Source of the DNA: Macrosoma leucophasiata | Lineage: Eukaryota; Arthropoda; Insecta; Lepidoptera; Hedylidae | Assembly: GCA_036365455.1 (NCBI GenBank) | Contig: JAWQUS010000008.1 | Span: 14,739,501-14,803,500, forward strand | Length of the DNA: 64,000 nt | Direction of reading: 5' to 3' | Shown: piece by piece, positions 10,993 through 22,118 of the stretch | How the letters are laid out: each line of letters opens with the position of its first letter | How positions within the stretch are numbered: position 1 is the first letter of the stretch | The notes under the pieces: generated by a model | What the model was told of the DNA's origin: nothing | Seen by the model: the letters and a program-made list of their open reading frames with translations, nothing else | Databases searched by the model: none | Program-made: the position numbers and the translations under genes

Positions 10993-11393
10993 TGTCTACT
11001 AGGTTGTCTATAAAAATTTGGCCGCAAGTATTTTTTTGGTAGTTAAATGACACTTTTCAATAGGTACTTATAAAAATTGAATACTTACCTATTATCGTGT
11101 CTCTATTAAGTTTAATCTACGGAGAAATTTTAAATGAACTTTATAAGTGGTTTCAGGTTTTCATTAGGCACTTCTTACTTCAATTTAATAAAAACGGTCA
11201 AGTGCGTGTCGGGACACGTCTTCATTTTACATGTAGGTATAAAAATATTTTTTCATGATTTTGTTGCTCGACTTTTTCCGCATAGCTAATTAATATAGGT
11301 ATGCAGGTATATTCTTGCCAAATTACAGCTTTTCAGTACTAAGAGCCGAGTACAATGCGGACGAACTGACGGACATGGCGATACTATAAGATA

Positions 11394-11536
11394 AGGCTGC
11401 TCGCACACGTTAAATGTTGCCCACGTCAGACAATCGTTGACCGATTTTTTGTAGGACGTGTGCGTTGCACTATTGCTATCAGTACATTCTATTATTCTCC
11501 TACAAAAAATCGGCAAAGAACATGGGCGAGCAGCCT
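11394..11536. mobile_element. short TIR element (about 143 bp)
   Basis: The left end aaggctgctcgc mirrors the right end gcgagcagcct. A second inner pair, accgattttttgtagga and tcctacaaaaaatcgg, extends the symmetry, so the unit folds over most of its length. No clear target duplication was found. It is read as a small MITE. Confidence 0.5.
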
Positions 11537-11539
11537 AAG

Positions 11540-12331
11540 GGTAGGCTGCGGAACCCTAAAGAGTGCCAAATTTTTAAATAAATTTTCAAAGTTATACGAC
11601 TCGAAATGTTGCTAATGTAATAAATGTCTAAGCATTCCACGTTACGGAGGTCAAGACGGCGCGGCGAACTAAATAACTGGTTAACTACTTTATTGGACGC
11701 ATTATATTTTTTCTATTACAGTGCCATCTTATGAGTAGCAACGAAAGAGCCATACAGTCTGGACGACGGAGTTGACAAGTTAGCTGAGATTGATGGAGCC
11801 CCCTTACTCCCTTCCCTGCCACATACCTGACTTGAATCGAGTAGAAACCAGATTAAACCGGTAACTATATCATTACCAAGAACCAACTATGCGTTTTTTC
11901 ATATTACTGGACTTACTGTACGTAGGTATACTTGCATCGGATAGGTAGTGACCAATCCACTTTAATTGCCTCGTAGGTACTTCATGCTTAATGAAACCTA
12001 AATGAAATTATTAACCATCTGATTTTTGAAATTCAACTAGTTACTTACTTAGAGCTAACTAGGAAGGTTGGTAATTTAAGGTATCTCCACTAAGGCAGTT
12101 CTACCTTTTCAACTGAAACCACCAATCTAGCGTGCTCTTAACGTAGCTGGTAAGTAAGATAATGTTTGAAATACTTACTTAAGCATTACGCATGTAGGTA
12201 TATTGTTATTTGTATTTTGCATATAAATACCTATTTACTACAGACGAATAACGCTCAGCATTCAAACGTATAATTAATTATGAAGCATGAAAAGTGTACA
12301 AAGAGCGTTACCACTGAGTGCCTTCGTTTTT
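11540..12331. other. no feature seen
   Basis: AT-rich with no coding frame, TIR or repeat recognised. An agggtaggctgcggaaccct word at the left edge belongs to the gggttcc-type repeats. Confidence 0.4.
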
Positions 12332-12430
12332 AGGGTTCCGTAGTAAACAAGGAACCCCTACAGTTTCGCCATGTCCGTCTGTCTGTCCGTCCGCGGTTTA
12401 GCGCAAAAACTATTGGTTACTAGAGAAGAG
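12332..12430 (+). repeat. tagggttcc repeat family, copy 2
   Basis: Head tagggttccgtagtaaacaa then ggaacccctacagtttcgcc, atgtccgtctgtctgtccg and gcggtttagcgcaaaaac. Nearly the same order is found at 61797-61975. Confidence 0.6.
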
Positions 12431-14500
12431 AGACAAGAAAATCATACCTACAACTCAATACAACAATTAGGGATGGTTTACAAAATTTATATTTAGTGTG
12501 TTTACAAAGTTTGTAGGTACCTAAACAATTGTCAAGCAATCAATTAACAACATTTGCACATATCTTTAGGTATTTTATACACGAATTCTGTCTGTGTGTG
12601 TTACTAAATGGAGAAAATGGAGATGCTGTTACAACCACACCGCATCCATCCCGTATGCATATTCGCGAATCTAGGTCTTATACCTATCCAAGAAAGAAAA
12701 AAAAATCTACATAAATGTAGCATCTATCTAAGCCAGTTTCGTAGCTAGAAAACAGATATGTGTGAATGTGCGGCTTTTATTGATTTATGCTATTGGACCG
12801 TTTGCCAACTGACATTTTTGCTAAATGAATAATTAGAGAACAGTGGGTAGGTACCTACTCTACATTAGTCTAAACGTTTATACCTACCTATATAGAGTAA
12901 ACGACAAACGAGAAATATCATTCACTCGTCGCAGTTTGTTTTGCACTCAAATTGTTTGTGTGTTGAGTTTTGCGGGTTAATCTGGCAAACTCAGTATGCT
13001 GGATTTAGCTGTTAGAATTCATCCAAAACTGAATGGAAAATAATGTATTGCTCGCCAAGTACCGCCCCCGGAGCAGCGTGCGCCGGCGCCTTGTGCCAAC
13101 CGCTGTCATATTTTTTCCATATTGTTTTGTTTTTTTTGTTTGCTCTTTTCACGTCATTGGCCGAAACACTGATTCTGATTTTTTTTAGGGTAAAAATAGA
13201 ATGTAAGCGCTCTGAAAACTAAAGCGCTCGTTGCCTAGTGGATTCTTAATATTATTTTCTATTAGGTTAGTAGGTATAACATACGTCATCATTACGGGTA
13301 TTTGTTCCGTTAGACCTTTGCATTATCAAAAAGAAAGTAAATTACAGAACAAAAACGTAAGCGACGAAATTACACAAGATAGATAGATATTTTATATTTG
13401 CCATAAAATTTGTATTAATACTTAGATACGAGTTGAGTATGGTGTACCATAGTAGAGGTACCAACCTAAATTTACTATACCTGACAAAAATACGTAAGTA
13501 CACTTACTTAATTAGGTATTTACTATTAGAAATTTACTTAGTCTTAGTAATTTATTTGCGAACTAAGTAAGTAAATAAATGAACGTCAACCAATTTTTAA
13601 AAATTGATCTAACAATACTTAGTTGCCATTTTCTGGAACTGCAAAATTTAATTCTATTTTTATTATTATATTTTTATAATTATCTTCTTATCTTCTTGCC
13701 ATTCTATCGGTCTGCCAATTATCTAGTCATTATTGCAACAATTTTATGTGAAGAAGTCAATTTTGTTGAAACAAAAATATAATCATTTAACTGATTAGCT
13801 ATTAGTGCTATTACGTACATTGTGGTGTTGGCTGTGTCATTGAATGGAACCATGTTTAGTTTGACGTCATTATTGGCATTATTCAATTTGTCAACTGCTT
13901 AATCATTAATCATGACAGAAAATATAGGTAGAACACATGTCATAACAACACTAATAGTAAGTACTTATAAATTACACAGATCACCCCCAATAGATACCGC
14001 ATACAGGGCAACCGACGCGCACAGCAAGTTGCTAGCTAATTTGCTAGCTTATTTTCAATGCTCGAAATCGCGTCGCCAATGACGCCATTACCGACCAAGC
14101 CTCCGACCCGTTCGTACGTGAGAAATAATTCATTTTCGACCGAAAATATCCAGGAAATGGCTCCCTGCGCACTAAAATCATATCTAAATACGTCTAGAAC
14201 ACCAAATATTAAAAAAGATGGTATGATAGTTCACCGGTAAGTAAATAATTCATATAAAACGCGTATCATCAGAGATCAATTAAACTGGATTATGCACAAG
14301 TATATTTTCGCAAAGTCCTGCTCACTCATTACGTTATTTACATTATTTGTCCCTTTCTAAGATAAGAAAGTCGATCGATAGTGTTGTACCGCATATACGT
14401 TATTAGTCGGTATCGATATTTTTAATAATACTTTAAAACCTTATATATATTATATATAATTTTTATATTTTTTTTTCAATTAGACGTGCATATCCATTTT
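12431..14500. other. no gene seen in 2 kb
   Basis: Contains a small GC-rich patch at 13060-13105 (accgcccccggagcagcgtg, cgccggcgcc) without TATA, splice site or open frame. The frames at 12529-12714, 13579-13782 and 14058-14240 have no recognisable domain or exon borders. Confidence 0.45.
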
Positions 14501-14502
14501 TT

Positions 14503-14593
14503 TTTCACTTTAATTTATTTTGTTCGTTTTTGACTTGTTATAAGCGGTGCTTGTCACCGTAAATGAATAAATTAATTTCTGATTCTGATTCTG
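14503..14593 (+). repeat. LINE 3' end with (gattct) tail
   Basis: The block ttcactttaatttattttgt, a cataagcggtgc-like segment, cgtaaatgaataaatt and the hexamer-like gattctgattctg tail match 31775-31864. In reverse they match the 3' terminus of the LINE at 45036-45730. It is a 5'-truncated LINE end on the plus strand, directly abutting the foldback array. Confidence 0.7.
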
Positions 14594-15850
14594 AATGGTA
14601 TCTCCATTCAAATCGAAGATGGCGGACTTAATTATTTTCTACATTGTGATATGGTGTTAAATTCGTGGTTTCTTGGGGGTACTGATTGCGAAAATGTCAT
14701 GTTTTTTCATATCCAAGATGGCGAACAGATTTTCTTTCAAAATATGATATGGGTATCAATTTCGAGGTTTTTCGAGGTGCTGATTACGAAAATGGCATCC
14801 GTTTTCAGATCCAAGATGGCAGACAGACTTTTTTTTCAAAATGTGATATGGGTATCAATTTCGAGATTTCTTGGGGTGATGATTACGAAAATGGCATCCG
14901 TTTTCAGGTCCAAGATGGCGGAAAGATTTTTTCTTCAAAATGTGATATGGGTATCAATTTTGAGGTTTCTTGGGGTGCTGATTACGAAAATGGCATCCGT
15001 TTTCAGATCCAAGATGGTGGACAGACTTTTTTCAAAATGTGATATGGCTATCAATTGTGAGGTTTCTTGGGGTGATGATTACGAAAATCGCATCCGTTTT
15101 GAGATCCAAGATGGCGGACAGACTTTTTTTTTCAAAATGTGATCAGGGTATCAATTTCGAGGGTTCTTGGGGTGATGATTACGAAAATGGCATCCGTTTT
15201 CAGACCCAAGATGGCGGACAGTTTTTTCTTCAAAATGTGATATGGGTATCAATTTCGAGGTTTAATGGGGTGCTGATTACAAAAATGGCATCCGAATTCA
15301 GATCCAAGATGGCGAACAGACTTTTTTTTCAAATTTTATAAAAAAATATATCCATATAAATCCAAAATTGATACCAATATCACATATAAAAAAAAAGTCC
15401 ATCCACCATTTTGGATCTGAAAACAGATGTCATTTTCGTAATCGGCACTCCAAGAAACCTCGAAATTGATACCCATATCACATTTTGAAAAAAAAAGGCC
15501 GTCCGCCATCTTGGATCTGAAAATGGATACCTTTTTGTTATCAGCACCCCAAAAAATCTCGAGATTTATATCCATATTATATTTTGAAAGAAAAAAACTG
15601 TCCACCATCTTGGATCTGAAAACGGATGCCATTTTAGTAATCAGGATCCCAAGAAACCTCTAAATTGACACCCATACCATATTTATAAAAAAATCTGTCC
15701 GCCATCTTGGATTAGAAAAATGCACCTCAGGAAACCGTGAAATAGAAATCCATATCATATTTTCTAAAAATAATTATGTCTTATGTCTTTGACTTGAATG
15801 GAGATACCATTTTCGTAATTAACACCTCAAGGAACCCTAACATTGAACGG
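14594..15850. mobile_element. foldback-like element: head-to-head array of about 99-bp units
   Basis: Eight direct units are marked by aagatggc at 14616, 14715, 14813, 14912, 15011, 15108, 15208 and 15306 (spacing 97-100). They are followed by at least four inverted units (gccatcttggatctg at about 15405, 15505, 15605, 15703). Each unit carries cgaaaatggcatccgttttc, gatccaagatggcgg, a T-run, caaaatgtgatatgggtatc, aatttcgaggtttcttgggg and tgctgattacg. The outer 18 bp (aatggtatctccattcaa at 14594; complement at 15794-15811) are perfect inverted ends. The turn-round is near 15340. Because 99 is divisible by three, long repetitive frames exist, but unit-length changes break them. It is interpreted as a Foldback-type DNA element, by analogy with Drosophila FB elements. 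Confidence 0.7.
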
Positions 15851-15871
15851 AACCTCGCTGTAGAATACCAT

Positions 15872-16246
15872 TCCGTTGCCAAAAGAGGAGGGAGGTTGGG
15901 TGAGGCGGGGAAATCGGGCGGGATGTCGAAGTGTCCATTCTATACGTATTATTATTACATATTCTCTGGCTCTACTAGCATACATTACCACTATCACTTA
16001 GCGCCAGGTAAATGATAAAATGCGGAGGTGCTGATCGAGCTCGAGAGTGATCTTGAGCTCGTTAAGTAAGCTATACCACAAATTGCCTATTTTTTTAATT
16101 TTCTTTTATTGGCTAAATAAAAATTTGAATGTTGATAAGTGCGTGTGGAAATACACGTCACTCATTGATGTCTATGTATACTATGTAATAGGTAACCAGA
16201 TTTTAAGCGTTTTTGTGGAATTCCATACAAACGCTTAAAATCAGGT
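15872..16246. repeat. dispersed element sharing two blocks with 6590-6815
   Basis: Block Y lies at 15885-15965 in plus orientation and block X at about 16137-16222 in minus orientation. Between them, 15970-16045 has a weak Rep-A-like stretch (accactatcacttagcgcc, atgcggaggtgct). Around 16197-16246 a near-palindrome (ccagattttaagcgttt and aaacgcttaaaatcagg) closes the unit. It may be a composite of fragments. Confidence 0.5.
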
Positions 16247-16300
16247 AAATGTATATAGCTTAAAAGTATAAGTAACTTTAAATGTTTGACAGGCCATCGC

Positions 16301-17124
16301 GTTCAGAATCGATAGTCCTGCCTGGTGATAATAGCTCATAATGAATAATGCCCTTCCAATCCCACCACACACACAACATCACCTTATTGCGAGTTAACCC
16401 GGGTTTCGCCACAGTCTGTGAAGCCTGACCGGCCTTTGACCACGACCTTTTTCGCACGTTCTTGTCGTACGTGATCCACTTTTCATCACCAGTTATCAGC
16501 TTCTTCAAAAATGATTCGGTTTCATTACGTCGTAATAAAGAATCACAAATGAGTACACCGTTCATTAGGTTTCTTTCAGTGAGCTCGTGAGGTACCCAAA
16601 TATCGAGCTTTTTTTTGTAGCCAGCTTTTTTCTAATGCGCCAAAACTGTTTTGTGATCAAATCTCAGTTCTTCAGCTACGTCGTAACTACTGATATGTCG
16701 ATCTTGCTCCACTTTTTCAAAAATGGCATCCATTTTATCCGTAATAGGGCGACCAGAGCGAGGTGCATCTTTGACATCAAAATTTCCGGATTGAAAACGC
16801 TTAAACCAAATTAGTGCTACTCTCACAGACACTGCACTAGGTCCATAAACATCGCAAATTTTTTTCGCGGCTTGCGTTGCATTTTACTTTTTTTGTAGTA
16901 AAATTTTAAAATGTATCGAATTTCTTCATTAGATTCACTCATCTTGACAGTACGAAAAACAAATGAAAATCACACATTTGCCTAATTTGAATTTAGAATT
17001 ATGTTCTTTAAAATTTTAACTTTCAATGATACCAAAACCAGCCAGATACAAATACTACAGCCAAAGAGATTTTATTACAAGTTCATACATACTATAATGC
17101 GAAAAGATTTTTTCCCCAACCTAT
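16301..17124 (-). pseudogene. mariner transposon copy 1, left-truncated
   Basis: Transposase lies on the minus strand with its ATG at 16942 (MSES...). The N-terminal HTH half is shared with 58082-59371, and the D1 motif TGDEKW and D2 motif VWWDWKG are visible in frame around 16360-16500. A frameshift in the lysine-rich part after the start and a stop near 16634 break the gene. The element end ccccaacctat is followed by TA at 17125-17126. Its other end is missing: similarity to copy 2 stops abruptly at 16301 (58541 in copy 2), so the C-terminal third with the third catalytic aspartate and one TIR is gone. It cannot transpose by itself. Confidence 0.85.
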
Positions 17125-17126
17125 TA

Positions 17127-17869
17127 TATAACCATAATTACTAGAACTAATTTGGCTTATAAGAACCATTGAACTACATTACTAGATAAAACAGTGATTA
17201 TTAAAAGTAGGTGCATGTTAATTCTCTGGTTTTACGACTTAGCATATGATAGTTTTAGGGGATATAGCTGTAGGTAGCTATATATCTCTGATACTGTCAG
17301 TAGGTAAACGCGAGTTGCATTGAGAAACCTCAGTAAGCTGGTAAATTTACAGGCAACTATAAACACAATTTACAACCACTTAGAATGTTTTCCCTTGAAA
17401 CCATTTTACGATAGCATCAAAACTGCATTCACAATTTGATCTGGTTACTGGACTTAACCTGGCTGGATGGTACAGAAGGCGGTGTGTATGTTACCGACAT
17501 CGGCTAAGCTTATAAACTACTGGAACCATTTTAATATTTCTGAATAGCTTATTCACTCAGTAACATAGATTTTATTGTTGTCGAGATTATTAGAGACCCA
17601 TAGGTACACAAACTGCAATAAATAATTAGTAGGTAAGTAGGTACCTACTTAAGGGTTAGATCCTTAGAGCATATTGAACTGATACTGTTTCTCCAACATT
17701 GTAAGCTCGCCGCAGCCAGAACATCTCTTTTCTGATATAGTTATACAAGGGCGTAATAATATATATAATTCTTCTAATGTAGGTAATTAGTCGTAATTAG
17801 CGTTAGATCGCTTCCCTGCCTTGCTCTAAAGCAAGAAAGCAAGAAAGCGGAGCTTTTCGAAACGATTCG
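17127..17869. other. no feature seen
   Basis: AT-rich, no motif-bearing frame. A local direct repeat of gcaagaaa lies near 17830-17845. Confidence 0.45.
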
Positions 17870-18158
17870 GTAACAACCATAGAGCAACGCGGCCCACCGG
17901 TCGCGGCGGACCGGAGGGGAGTAGCCATAGCGTGTATTACCGATGCAAAACAGTCTGTCATTTTTTGCGGTGGGAAATGCGTGCGACACACACGCACACT
18001 ACAAAACTCACACCTTGACTTTAACAAATTACAGAAACAATTTCACACACACATTTAAACATCTAGGCGACAGGTATCGGCCCATTTGGCATGTACTTTG
18101 ACAGAGGGAAAAGCCTACATATGGCTACTCCCCTCCGGTGTTGCTCTATGGTAACAAC
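17870..18158. mobile_element. Rep-B, complete hAT-type MITE (273 bp)
   Basis: The element 17878-18150 begins catagagcaacgcggcccac and ends ccggtgttgctctatg. It is flanked by identical 8-bp copies of gtaacaac (17870-17877 and 18151-18158). The left terminus is GC-rich (ggtcgcggcggaccggaggg), then gagtagccata. The right inner end is its mirror, tatggctactcccctccgg. The interior carries cacaccttgactttaacaaa and ggcgacaggtatcggcccat. Non-coding. The 8-bp duplication and lack of coding capacity fit a hAT-mobilised MITE. Confidence 0.85.
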
Positions 18159-18417
18159 CTACTTTAGCAGAATGGCTCCTGTTCCCATGTGCGCATATGA
18201 TTAGTTGATCAAACCCTAAATGTTAGTTATTATTTAATCTTTTTCATTCCACATCTACACTCGGACGAGTGTTGTTCAATCATGTGTTACCTATTATTGT
18301 TTTATTAACATTGTTATCCCAAATTATGTGATAGCAGTTTAAAGTTCGCAAGTGTACATTATTATGTACTTTGGGGCAAACCAAATAGTTTGACTTGCAT
18401 CATATCTCTTATAGTAA

Positions 18418-18485
18418 ATAAGGCGGAGCTCATGAAACATGGTTTAGATATAAATCTAAACCATGTTTCATGAGCTCCGCCTTAT
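18418..18485. repeat. perfect 32-bp inverted repeat with ataa loop
   Basis: Arms 18418-18449 and 18454-18485 are exact reverse complements (ataaggcggagctcatgaaa onward) around the loop ataa. A second hairpin with the same loop follows at 18514-18549. Confidence 0.9.
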
Positions 18486-18513
18486 AGAAACTATAAGAAA
18501 CTATAAGAACCTT

Positions 18514-18549
18514 ATAAGAAACTATAAGTATAAACTTATAGTTTCTTAT
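18514..18549. repeat. perfect 16-bp inverted repeat with ataa loop
   Basis: Arms 18514-18529 (ataagaaactataagt) and 18534-18549 are exact complements, again around ataa. The preceding 18481-18513 holds direct repeats of gaaactataa, so this hairpin may have arisen from them. Confidence 0.85.
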
Positions 18550-18599
18550 TAACAAAATAGTTAATTTTACTATTTTAGAACCTTAACTTTATTCGACAA

Positions 18600-19447
18600 A
18601 ATGTTCTTTCTAATACCTAATATAAGCTTCAAACTCCACGTTGACCAGTTGTGTACTTACCTAAATAAGAAATATGAGAATTTTGTGGATACATTCAAAT
18701 ATTCACATGCAGCTAGTTGGCTGAATGCCCTGAAATATACCTACATATCGTATGCGCTACAAACTACACGTACCTACGAAACATACTGATTTACAATAAG
18801 CACGTGCTTTGTTAATTTCAACATGTGCCGTAATCATTCAAGTGCTCCGATGTACCGACGGCGACTTTGGCGTCACTGGTCACGACTCGCGAATAATTAC
18901 GGTCCTACTCCTCTGTATATCAGTCTCATACACGCGATTTCTAACGTTAAATGTAAATAGGTATAATAGTTGAAACAATGTATTTGAAGTAGGTATCGAA
19001 AATGTAGAATAGGACTGTGATAGATGTAGGTACAAGAAGCAGCCTGTAAAAATAGAGTCAGTTCTTTTTCTTCTTTAAAGTCAGTGGTCAGTCGCGCGTA
19101 GGTATCCTCATCGACTCAAGCAGGCGACCCCGATCAGTCGGCAAAGTATGGCCTCGTTATTACTGACCTAGGTGTGTCAATAACAGCTAAATTTATACAA
19201 ATGCTCAGGTAACATCTCAGGCTAACATGTCTAACCTCAGGCGTAAACGCAAAATGTACCTATAGGTAACATTTTCGTAGACGTCCACGAGCTACAACGC
19301 TACAAGGCGATGTGTGAATCTGTAGATTCAGTTTGCAAGTCTATTCATAAAAAACTCATTATAAACTGCTTCCTGTCGTGTACGGAATGGTTTTTAGAAC
19401 GCGAGCATAAACGGTTAAATTTTATATTGATTGTTTTATTTGCATTC
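18600..19447. other. no feature seen
   Basis: The 62-aa frame at 18601-18789 has no motif or exon border; other sequence is AT-rich. Confidence 0.4.
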
Positions 19448-19599
19448 TAACCCCCTTATTAATAAACGTACATTAGATACGTTAAAGCTATAGAATGCTT
19501 TGTCTTTGTCAGTTGCATTGTCAGATGTGCAGGATAGAAAGAGACAAAGCAGAGATTAGCAACACTTTAGCTAAAATACGTTTATGAATAAGGGGGTAA
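19448..19599. mobile_element. Harbinger-type MITE, copy 1 (146 bp)
   Basis: The element 19451-19596 has inverted ends CCCCCTTATTAATAAACGTA and its near-complement tacgtttatgaataaggggg. The 3-bp TAA flanks both sides (19448-19450, 19597-19599), as expected for the TWA target duplication of PIF/Harbinger elements. A second copy with the same arrangement lies at 63529-63689. Confidence 0.75.
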
Positions 19600-19894
19600 G
19601 TATAAAAAAGCAGATTTTTAATATTCATTGCTGGTGTATGGATCTACGTAACAAAAAGTTGGAACAGGAAATAATCCAGCAGGCAGGAAAGCACATTATT
19701 TATTTTATTTTAATTGCTAAAGTTGTCAATATTTATTACCATTTCCAGTACAATCACAAATGTCCTTTCTTGTAAATAAATACCTATAATAACAATAATT
19801 TTAATTTCTAGAAAAATACATTTTAGTTATCAAAGGATGCCGTTCACCGCTCCCAATCAAAAACGGAAAGAGAAATTCGACACTCGGATGTAAG

Positions 19895-19965
19895 CCGATG
19901 TAGCTTAGTGGTAAAGCGGCTGGACTGGTTATTCTGAGGGTCAGTCCTGCCCGAAGTCAATATTA
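19895..19965 (+). repeat. tRNA-like fragment
   Basis: The word tgtagcttagtggtaaagcg is a good pol III A box. The expected B-box position holds gggtcagtcctgcccg, which departs from GGTTCRANNCC. No acceptor stem is closed. It is more likely a SINE head or tRNA pseudogene than a working tRNA gene. Confidence 0.4.
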
Positions 19966-20777
19966 TCTTTCCATTGTTTCTTTAATTTCTAGAGTACCTC
20001 TCATTTCGTAGCGATCGAAATTAAAAATGTCAAGAAAAATAAAGCTGCATAGAGCTGCTCTTCGTTGACATTGCGACCTAGACAATGCATGTGATTACGC
20101 CGCACCTACTTAGACAAAGAATAACTGTTCTATTCCGTGGTTCTACTGAACACATTCTAATATTTATGGTTTGATTGTATTGTATGGTGTGTTGTCGTTT
20201 GTAAATTCATCAATAAATTAATTACCTAAGACTATTCATTAATTTTTCCTGTTCAAACGCCTTAGTATCTAGGCGGGTAGGTACTTTGGCACCTAAACAG
20301 TGGTATCTGCCATCTGACAAGCGAATACCAATTTTCTATACTTATACCTACTACTAAGCCTAATAAAATTATGAGGGTAGCTGGCTCCGGCCTTGTTTTC
20401 CTCATAATATCGTTATCGTTTGACAGAAAAATTTTACAGGTGGTTTACTAAGTTATCCCGCATTGCATATACCTATTCAAATTATTCCCAATACCAATTA
20501 TTACATATTCTCTGCCAATACTTTATGTATAAGTACCTGTAAATATTTTTAATTAAGTATGTATATTCTAGTCTAGGTTATGTTTTTGGCACCCGAAACA
20601 GATAATGATGCAATGTGGGTCTCCACCAAAATAGGACACAGCAAGTCAAAAAATCATAGAAATAATTTCAATATCACACTCATGTAGGTAAATAAGATTA
20701 GGTACCCTCAACTTATTTTTTCATACTTCATCGAGTAACTTGTAGTGGACGATTAAGTACTTACCTATCTACTTATG

Positions 20778-21075
20778 AAGGCGGGTCTACGCTAGACGAA
20801 CCAAGCACGAGCGAAGCACAAGCGGAGCCGTTCTCGGCTTCGTCGTTCGCGGCATCAAGTGTGGACGTAAACTAAACACGTCCACGAGCGCACTGCGAGC
20901 GCGAAGCAAATCCCTTTGTGTTCGTCAAAAAACCGACAACAGGTGGAACGCAGCCGAACACGAACGAAATGCTCGCAGCGCGCTCGTTCGAGGCTTGTAA
21001 GTTGGTCCACACTAGACGAATTATGTTCGGCTCGTGCTCCGCTCGTGCTCGGCTCTCCTAGCGTAGACGCACCTT
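20778..21075. mobile_element. GC-rich TIR element (about 300 bp)
   Basis: The left end (gtctacgctagacgaaccaa then gcacgagcgaagcac) is mirrored by the right end (cgtgctccgctcgtgctcgg, then ctagcgtagacgcacctt). The interior is unusually rich in CpG for this window (gcgcactgcgagcgcgaagc, gctcgcagcgcgctcgttcg). Inner pairs such as ctagacgaa recur in opposite orientation. No target duplication was confirmed. The overlapping frames on both strands reflect the symmetry rather than a gene. Confidence 0.6.
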
Positions 21076-21383
21076 TAAAATATTCTACACCACTAATAAA
21101 TACATACCTACATACGATACGAATATATGAGTTCAACGCATGAGGTAGCTACCTAACTTATGTGCTAGATATTAAAGATCTAGTGATAGGCAAATTTGCA
21201 CTATCCGCGGAGAGTATACAATACTATTACCTACCTAATAGGTACGTAGTGGTTACGCGTTGATTTGGTATACCTATTCCAATGCTGTCTACATAGGTTC
21301 ATAGGTTCATTACGTTATACCTATATGACGTAGGTATGTTTCTTTCTCGCGGACCACACAAACTTTACACAAAACAGATATGA

Positions 21384-21978
21384 GCTGGGGGTAGGGTTGC
21401 CACCCGTACTATATTATATAGTATCGTACTATATTTCAATCAATTGTACTATACATTATAGAAAAACAATATAGGACGAAAAATACTATATTTTTATCGC
21501 TAATTCATTTGTTGCGCTTTTTTTTTAATAATTGGTTTAATCAGTGTCAATTTCTAAATTAAAACATGAAAATTGAATTTAAACAACTCGAGAACATATT
21601 GGATTCTTTAATTAAGCAACGAACAAGTGTTTCAATCTAAAAATACTGCTGAAAAATGGCAAATGCTTTTCAAAAGTTCAGATGAAAGTTTAACAAATAT
21701 ATTTAAAATCATTTCCTTTCTCTTCTCCATTCCTGCTACTTCTGCTTTTACAGAAAGATTATTTTCCGTCATGAATGTGAAATGGAGAGAAGAAAGGAAT
21801 AGAGCATCTATTAAATTAATCAAAAATGAGTTGTCAATTTACTTTAATTTAGACCTAAATTGTTCAGATGCAAATTGTACTATTTTTTCCTGAATTCCCC
21901 AAAAGTACTATATTTTTTTTGATTTGAAAAAAAAAACTATTTTTCTTCAATAAAAAAGGTGGCAACCCTAGCTGGGGG
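21384..21978 (+). mobile_element. hAT element, internally deleted (579 bp)
   Basis: The element 21392-21970 starts TAGGGTTGCCACC and ends GGTGGCAACCCTA, a perfect 13-bp TIR. It is flanked by 8-bp direct repeats gctggggg (21384-21391, 21971-21978). Near both ends the word gtactata recurs in both orientations, resembling subterminal transposase-binding repeats. Only the 3' end of the transposase gene remains, described separately. Confidence 0.9.
21627..21893 (+). pseudogene. hAT transposase C-terminus (dimerisation domain)
   Basis: The frame contains IPATSAFTERLFSVMNVKWR, the hATC dimerisation signature (P-TS-ER-FS) found at the C-terminus of hAT transposases, and ends at a stop inside the element. 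The zinc finger, the catalytic DDE residues and the insertion domain are missing; typical hAT transposases exceed 500 residues and only about 80 remain. The remnant lies between intact TIRs, so this is an internal deletion derivative. A peptide from it could at most dimerise; expression is not shown. Confidence 0.8.
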
Positions 21979-22056
21979 AGAAGAGCGGACCATATGAATG
22001 GGAAAAAATATCATTTAAATCTCTCAAAAAGCGGGTGAGATATGCCATTCCCATGA

Positions 22057-22118
22057 ATATTTATTTATCCATTCATTGATTACACGTTGATGTAATCAAT
22101 GAATGGATAAATAAATAT
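22057..22118. repeat. perfect 28-bp inverted repeat
   Basis: Arms 22057-22084 (atatttatttatccattcat onward) and 22091-22118 are exact complements with the loop cgttga. Confidence 0.9.

Noticed and set aside
14651..15142. 163-codon repetitive open frame that might encode a repeat protein
   Set aside because: It arises because the array unit is near 99 bp, a multiple of three. Several frames and the opposite strand are equally open, and unit-length changes break it.
14594..15850. Regular repeats considered as a CRISPR-like array
   Set aside because: Units are about 99 bp with no unique spacers, they invert halfway, and the context is eukaryotic.
19895..19965. Possible tRNA gene
   Set aside because: Good A box only; the B box and stems do not fit a functional tRNA.
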